DNA of 64,000 nucleotides from Methylotenera sp. (GTDB lineage Bacteria; Pseudomonadota; Gammaproteobacteria; Burkholderiales; Methylophilaceae): the NCBI GenBank assembly GCA_013141075.1, contig JABFRQ010000007.1:109734-173733 (forward strand). The letters are read 5' to 3'. Below the pieces are notes generated by a model. It made no database searches. It had not been told where the DNA came from and saw nothing but the letters and a program-made list of their open reading frames with translations. Position 1 is the first letter of the stretch. Each line of letters opens with the position of its first letter. A program made the translations under genes and the position numbers. Below are positions 58,879 to 64,000 of the stretch, one piece after another.

Positions 58879-59922
58879 AGACAAAGCTGAAGCCGATAAA
58901 AAGGTCCTAAACCAACACTCGTTACGGTGACGCAAATCAAAAATCAAGCCGTTGAAAACACTGAAGAAGCAGTCGGTACGCTGGAAGGTTTAACCAACCC
59001 AACCGTGTCGGCTGAAATTGCGGCACGCGTCATTAAAATTCATGTAAATACAGGCGAAGCTGTGAAACAAGGCCAGCTCATTGCCACCTTAGATGCCTCA
59101 GACTTCGGCATGCAGCGCAACGAGGCGCAAGCTGAAGTGGCTCGCATTGAGGCGCAGCTTGCTAACCAAGCCAAAACCGTAGCGCGCAGTCAAGCGTTAG
59201 TTACCAAAAAATTTATTTCACAAAATGCGGTCGATAACGATATTGCCCAACAAAATGTGCTGAAAGAACAACTCACAGGTGCAAAAGCACGCATTAGCAC
59301 CATTAACCACAGTAGTAGCAAAACCAAGCTCTATGCGCCTGCCAGCGGCAATGTGGAGAAAAAATTAGTCGATGATGGCGAATATGTACGCGTAGGCGAC
59401 CCAATTATGCTGATTGTTTCTAGGCAACGGTTACGCGCGCATTTGCCTTTTCCTGAACATATAGGCGCACAACTCATACCTGGCTTAAAGGTTCGCCTAA
59501 GCACTCCCACCAGTGATAAAACGGTTGAAGTGGTGATTCATGATCTAAAACCCATGATTGTAGAAGGTAGCCGCACGGTGGATGTGATTGCTGACATTTT
59601 AAACGCCCCAATTGGCTGGCAACCTGGCGCGAGTGTCACTGGCGTTGTCGTGCTAGACACCGAACCCGCCGCCAACATGGTGCAAGAACAAAGCGTGGTG
59701 CTACGTCCAGCGGGGGAAGTGGTTTACGTAGTGCGTGATGGCAAAGCTTTTCAAGCCATTGTAAAAACTGGTTTACGCCAAAATGGCTTGGTGGAAATAC
59801 TTTCAGGCGTTAATGCGAATGACACAATTGTGGTTGATGGTGCTGGCTTTTTGACAGATGCAGCACTGGTTAAAGTGAGTGATGGCAAAATACATTCACA
59901 AGCAAATAAAGCCAAAGAGTAA
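58796..59922 (+). pseudogene. RND efflux periplasmic adaptor, lipoprotein, frameshifted near the N-terminus
   Basis: The ATG at 58796 opens a lipoprotein signal ending in a lipobox LSAC (MTKIINTLFLWHF...LSAC-GAK). After 36 codons the frame breaks at an A run (58898-58902); adding one A restores KKGPKPTLVTVTQIK and the rest of the adaptor in frame to 59922. The body is a normal membrane fusion protein: biotinyl-lipoyl domain (VSAEIAARV, VNTGEAVKQGQ), helical hairpin, and C-terminal barrel. It would link the RND pump downstream to an outer-membrane channel. I judge the break more likely a homopolymer sequencing error than a real mutation. Confidence 0.88.
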
Positions 59923-59923
59923 A

Positions 59924-60870
59924 TCATGACCTTGCCTGAACTCTCCATCAAACGCCACGTACTTGCGTGGATGCTTTCTGCTGTTATCGTATTATTCGGT
60001 TTAATTGCTTATCAAAAAATTGGGGTTGATCGCGTTCCATCAATAGATTTTCCTGTCATTATGGTCAACACCACTTTGCGTGGCGCTGACCCAGATGTGA
60101 TGGATACCAGCATCACCAGCATTATCGAATCAGCCATCAACACCACGCCTGGTATTGAGCATATTCAATCGGCCTCGGTGGGGTTTCTAGCATCAATATC
60201 ACTTTTGCGCTAAATAAAGATATTGATGTGGCTTACAACGAGGTACAAGCCAAAGTAAGCCAAGTGTTAAAGCGCTTACCAACAGGCACAGACCCGCCCA
60301 CAGTGCAAAGGTGGACACGAACGCCTCGCCCGTTATTTGGCTGGCGTTAAGCGGCGACCGCACCATTCAACAGCTCAATTTATACGCAAATAATATTCTA
60401 AAAAGAAATTTGAAACAATACAAGGCGTAGGCGAAGTCACTATTGGCGGTCGCCGTGACCGCGTGATTCGCGTGAATATTTCGACAGAACGCATGGCAGC
60501 TTACAAACTCACCGCCAATGATTTAATTGCCGCATTTAATCGTGAACACGTGCAATTACCAGGCGGCTTTTTAGTTAGCACGCAAGCAGAGCAATTGCTG
60601 AAACTTGACCTGGAATTTCATAAAACCAAAGACCTTGCAGATTTAATCATCGCCACCAGAGCAGGCGCTCAAATGCGCTTAAAAGACATTGCAAAAATTG
60701 AAGATGGCATTGCGCGGACGCTGGCAAGAGCGCGCTATAACGGAAAGCCAACAGTGGGCATCGGCATGGTATTTTTGCCAATGCCAACACGGTTGAAATT
60801 ATTAGAAAGTTGAACGCAGATTAAGAATGCATATTCGCCACACTTACCTGCTGGCATGTTGCTTGAAGTT
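59924..60870 (+). repeat. Long direct repeat, left copy (5' part of the RND pump gene)
   Basis: About 947 bases from just before the pump ATG to TTGCTTGAAGTT. The same stretch recurs at 61883-62831. The methyltransferase lies between the two. The copies differ by many scattered single-base indels and some substitutions. Confidence 0.88.
59926..60870 (+). pseudogene. RND efflux pump, truncated copy with frameshifts
   Basis: Starts MTLPELSIKRHVLAWML, a standard HAE1/AcrB-type RND N-terminus, 3 bases after the adaptor stop. Frame breaks near 60183 (after SASVG), 60310 and 60403 disrupt it; joined frames give a continuous RND sequence (VSQVLKRLPTG, VGEVTIGGRRDRVIRVN, REHVQLPGGFL). The sequence stops being RND at 60870, inside PAGMLLEV, where the methyltransferase begins. 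It is about the first third of the gene. Confidence 0.85.
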
Positions 60871-61874
60871 AAGAAAATCGTTGATTTATTCAGGGATAGG
60901 TGGTATACGCTTAGGCTTTGAGCACACCTTTGAAGAGGTGCATTGCGTGCTTTTACCTGAAGTTGATAAATTTGTGGTGCAAACCTACCAAGCAAACTTT
61001 GATAATGAAATCGTTCATGGAGACATTACGAAAATTGCGACTAAAGACATTCCTCAGCATGATATTTTGTTAGCGGGCTTTCCATGCCAACCTTCTCACA
61101 GGCTGGCTTAAAAAGGGTTTTTATGATACACGCGGCACTTTATTCTTCGATATTGAACGTATTTTGCTTGAGAAGAAACCTAAAGCGTTTTTACTTGAAA
61201 ATGTTAAGCAACTAAAAGGACATGATGGAGGACGGACGCTTGAAACAATTTTAGAGCACCTAAAACTAGCTGGGTATGAAATACACTGCCAGTGCTTAAA
61301 GCACGTGATTTTGGTGTCCCCACAAAATCGTGAGCGCATTTACATTGTTGGCTTTTAAAGCACGGCTTACCTTTCAAATTTCCACAACCTTTGCAGATTA
61401 GAACGCGCGTAAGTGATATTTTGGAGAAAAATGTTGCTGAAAAAATATACTATTTCAGATAAGTTGTGGGAAGGTCATCAACGTCGAAAAGTTGAAAATA
61501 AACTAAAAAGGCAAAGGGTTTGATTTGGTTTATTTGATGAAAATTCAAGAATATACCAATACCATTTCAGTGAGGTATTATAAAGATGGCAGTGAAATTC
61601 TAATTGCGCAAGCCGATAAAAATCCTAGAAAACTAAGCCCTCGCGAAGCCTCACGTTTGCAAGGTTTCCTAAAAACTATCAAATAGTTGTATCCGATGTG
61701 CAAGCTACAACAGTTTATAATAGCGTTTCCGTGCCAGTTATTAAGGCAATTGCACGAAATAAAAAAGTATTAGCCAGCTCTACACAGCCAAATTTTAAAG
61801 CTACAGTGACGCACACAAGCCAGCCAAATACGGCATTAGCGATTATAAAATGGCTTGTAAGCCTCATTCCCTAG
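60856..61874 (+). pseudogene. DNA (cytosine-5-)-methyltransferase, frameshifted
   Basis: Joined frames give a full-length Dcm-type enzyme of about 340 residues: motif I KKIVDLF-GIGGIRLGFE, motif IV GFPCQP, motif VI ENVKQLKG, motif VIII QNRERIYIVGF, a short recognition region with KLWEGHQRRK, motif IX PREASRLQGF and motif X SVSVPVIKAIA. The only in-frame ATG lies in the fused RND sequence (60856), giving MLLEVKKIVDLF. It ends at a TAG (61872-61874), 10 bases before the second RND start. At least five single-base frame breaks occur (near 60895, 61095, 61110, 61358, 61425). No endonuclease gene is visible. Target sequence unknown. Confidence 0.85.
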
Positions 61875-61882
61875 AATAAAGC

Positions 61883-62831
61883 TCATGACCTTACTGAACT
61901 CTCCATCAAACGCCACGTACTTGCGTGGATGCTTTTGCTGTTATCGTATTATTCGGTTTAATTGCTTATCAAAAAATTGGGGTTGATCGCGTTCCATCAA
62001 TAGATTTTCCTTGTCATTATGGTCAACACCACTTTGCGTGGCGCTGACCCAGATGTGATGGATACCAGCATCACCAGCATTATCGAATCAGCCATCAACA
62101 CCACGCCCTCGTATTGAGCATATTCAATCGGCCTCGTCCTGGGGTTTCTAGCATCGTATCACTTTTGCGCTAAATAAAGATATTGATGTGGCTTACAACA
62201 GGTACAAGCCAAAGTAAGCCAAGTGTTAAAGCGCTTACCAACAGGCACAGACCCGCCCACAGTGCAAAGGTGGACACGAACGCCTCGCCCGTTATTTGGC
62301 TGGCGTTAAGCGGCGACCGCACCATTCAACAGCTCAATTTATACGCAAATAATATTCTAAAAAGAAATTTGAAACTCTTCAAAGGCGTAGGCGAAGTGAC
62401 CATTGGCGGCCGCCGTGACCGCGTGATTCGCGTGAATATTTCAACAGAACGCATGGCAGCTTACAAACTCACCGCCAACGTTTAATTGCCGCATTTAATC
62501 GTGAACACGTGCAATTATCAGGCGGCTTTTAGTTAGCACGCAAGCAGAGCAATTGCTGAAACTTGACCTCGAATTTCATAAAACCAAAGACCTTTGCAGA
62601 TTTAATCATCGCCACCAGAGCAGGCGCTTCAATTCGCTTAAAAAGACATTGCAAAAATTGAAGATGGCATCACTGACAATAGGCAAGTAGCGCTTATAAC
62701 GGCAAGCCAACAGTGGGCATCGGCATGGTGAAAATTGCCAATGCCAACACGGTTGAAATTATTAGCGAAGTTGAACGCAGATTAGAGAATGATATTCGCC
62801 CAATTTACCTGCTGGCATGTTGCTTGAAGTT
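61883..62831 (+). repeat. Long direct repeat, right copy (5' part of the RND pump gene)
   Basis: About 949 bases matching 59924-60870. Here the match is followed by the continuation of the pump gene (STNDGIYIHQLVASLQEHL). Similarity to the left copy begins at TCATGACC and not before, so the left edge of the repeat coincides with the pump start codon. Confidence 0.88.
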
Positions 62832-64000
62832 TCTACCAACGATGGTATTTATATTCACCAATTGGTGGCCTCACTTCAAGAACATTTGGTAGAAGGTACG
62901 CCATTTGCCGCGTTAATTGTGCTCATTTTCATGCGCTCTTAGCTCCACGCTGATGATTTGTTTAGAGATTCCGATGTCACTTTAGGCGCAATCGCCGTGA
63001 TGTATTTTTGCAGGCTACACCTTAACAAGTGACGCTACATTAGCTGCGTTACTCATCGGCGTGGTGGTAGATGACGCAATTGTGGTGCGTGAAAGTATAT
63101 TGCGCCACATGTCTGGCGAGGCAGGTGCAATCTGAGCGCGGCAGATTTAAAGAACCCGCAAACCATTGCAGCATTCGCGCAAAGCCACGATTCTTGGTAG
63201 CAATGAGGGTTGTGTTTGCGCTGGCTTCATCCGCCTCCTCGTGTGCATTTTCGCCCCCGTGATTTTTATGGATGGCATTATGGGCATGTTTTTAAATCAT
63301 TTGCCGTAGTCGTCACCTTTGGCGTGCTGGTTTCGCTATTTGTTTCGCTCACGCTCACGCCCATGTTGTGTTCGCGCTATCTGAAAGTTCAACCTAACGA
63401 AAATGCGCTTTACGTGACAGTTGGGCGCGTTTTAAGCGGCTTAGAAAATGCTTTTATAAGCGCTTATTAAACATCACGCTCAATCATCGCGGTTTCGTTC
63501 TACTATTTACCGCGCTTTTTGTAGGACTTACTGGCTATTACGCGCTAAAAATGTTGAAAAAGAACTTGTGCGCAGAAACTGACGAGAAGGCGGCTTTAGC
63601 ATCAGCGTCAAAACACCGCTAGGTTCAAGCCTGAACTACACCGATTCACGCCTAAGGATGGTTGAGGCACTAATTGCTAGCCATAAAAATGAAGTCGCCA
63701 GCTACTTCGCCACCATAGGCGCGGGCTCTCGTGGACAGGTCAACCAAGGCAATGTAAACGTACGCTTAAAGCCAAGAAGAACGCGATATTAGCCAACAAG
63801 CTTTGATAAGAACCTTGAAAAGAGCTGAATACCATCCACGGCGTGAGCATTCCATCGCCCATAGGCATTGTGCGCAGGCAGCGTTCTGAAAAATTACAAT
63901 TCAATCTTACAGGTGCTAATTTGCAAGAAATTGGGCAGATTTCTCAATTATTGCAATCTCTGAAGCACCAATGCAGACATCGGCAAAGTAGATTTAGACG
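61885..64000 (+). pseudogene. RND efflux pump, second copy, frameshifted and running off the window
   Basis: Joined frames continue past the repeat into normal RND sequence: VEGTPFAALIVLIFMR, the helix-4 charged motif region VVVDDAIVVRESILRHM, FAPVIFMDGIMG, LVSLFVSLTLTPMLCSRYL and the second-half periplasmic domain up to the right edge. The gene would encode an AcrB-like proton-driven pump partnered with the adaptor at 58796. Indels are very dense here. The order adaptor, truncated pump, methyltransferase, pump leaves this copy as the only potentially complete one. Confidence 0.82.

Overview
The window is chromosomal DNA from a methylotrophic betaproteobacterium. I infer a Methylotenera-like member of the Methylophilaceae. 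The pointers are a gene for 3-hexulose-6-phosphate synthase (ribulose monophosphate pathway), a complete run of methanol dehydrogenase maturation genes (mxaR, S, A, C, K, L), AT-rich DNA, and gene order typical of betaproteobacteria (tRNA-tuf-tRNA-secE-nusG; sspB-sspA-petCBA; mla-yadGH-murA-his-hit-tat; holC-pepA against lptFG; PP0621-pilS-pilR).

Layout. 1-2.6 kb: start of nusG, secE, tRNA-Trp, tuf and four tRNAs, all on the minus strand. 2.6-6.3 kb: stringent starvation proteins SspB and SspA and the cytochrome bc1 operon. 6.4-8.5 kb: a Nif3-like protein and a DegQ/DegS-type protease, divergent. 8.6-25.5 kb: one long minus-strand gene train running mlaFEDCB, a YadGH-type ABC exporter, bolA/ibaG, grxD, murA, hisGDC, hps, hisBHAFIE, hit, tatABC. 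25.6-34.1 kb: a type IV pilin-like gene with a sigma-54 promoter, an orphan histidine kinase, cytochrome c4, engB, a CYTH phosphatase, trmB, midA, a pteridine-reductase-like SDR and ttcA. 34.1-41.2 kb: mxaRSACKL, divergent from a MocR-type regulator. 41.4-51.6 kb: topA, a D-Ala-D-Ala endopeptidase, gcvH, a large repetitive coiled-coil protein, holC, pepA, lptF, lptG. 51.6-57 kb: an ECF sigma operon (sigma, DUF3619, DUF3106, RDD) and PP0621-pilS-pilR. 57-64 kb: a cation/calcium exchanger, ampD and an RND efflux operon that becomes full of frameshifts and contains a DNA cytosine methyltransferase between two copies of the start of the RND pump gene.

The most interesting points are as follows. 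(1) The HPS enzyme carries a C-terminal transmembrane helix and a roughly 93-residue Ala/Pro-rich acidic tail, so it may be tethered to the inner membrane, where formaldehyde from periplasmic methanol oxidation would enter. (2) The mxa maturation genes stand without mxaFJGI and face a MocR regulator across three TCCAGT direct repeats. (3) The methyltransferase flanked by about 0.95 kb direct repeats looks like an insertion with long target duplication. (4) The pilin gene has a near-consensus sigma-54 promoter while a PilSR pair lies elsewhere in the window. (5) A dispersed family of terminator-like palindromes shows a compensatory stem change.

The last 5 kb contain many single-base indels spread over unrelated genes. 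This looks like poor consensus quality at a contig end, so broken genes there should not be taken as biological decay without resequencing.
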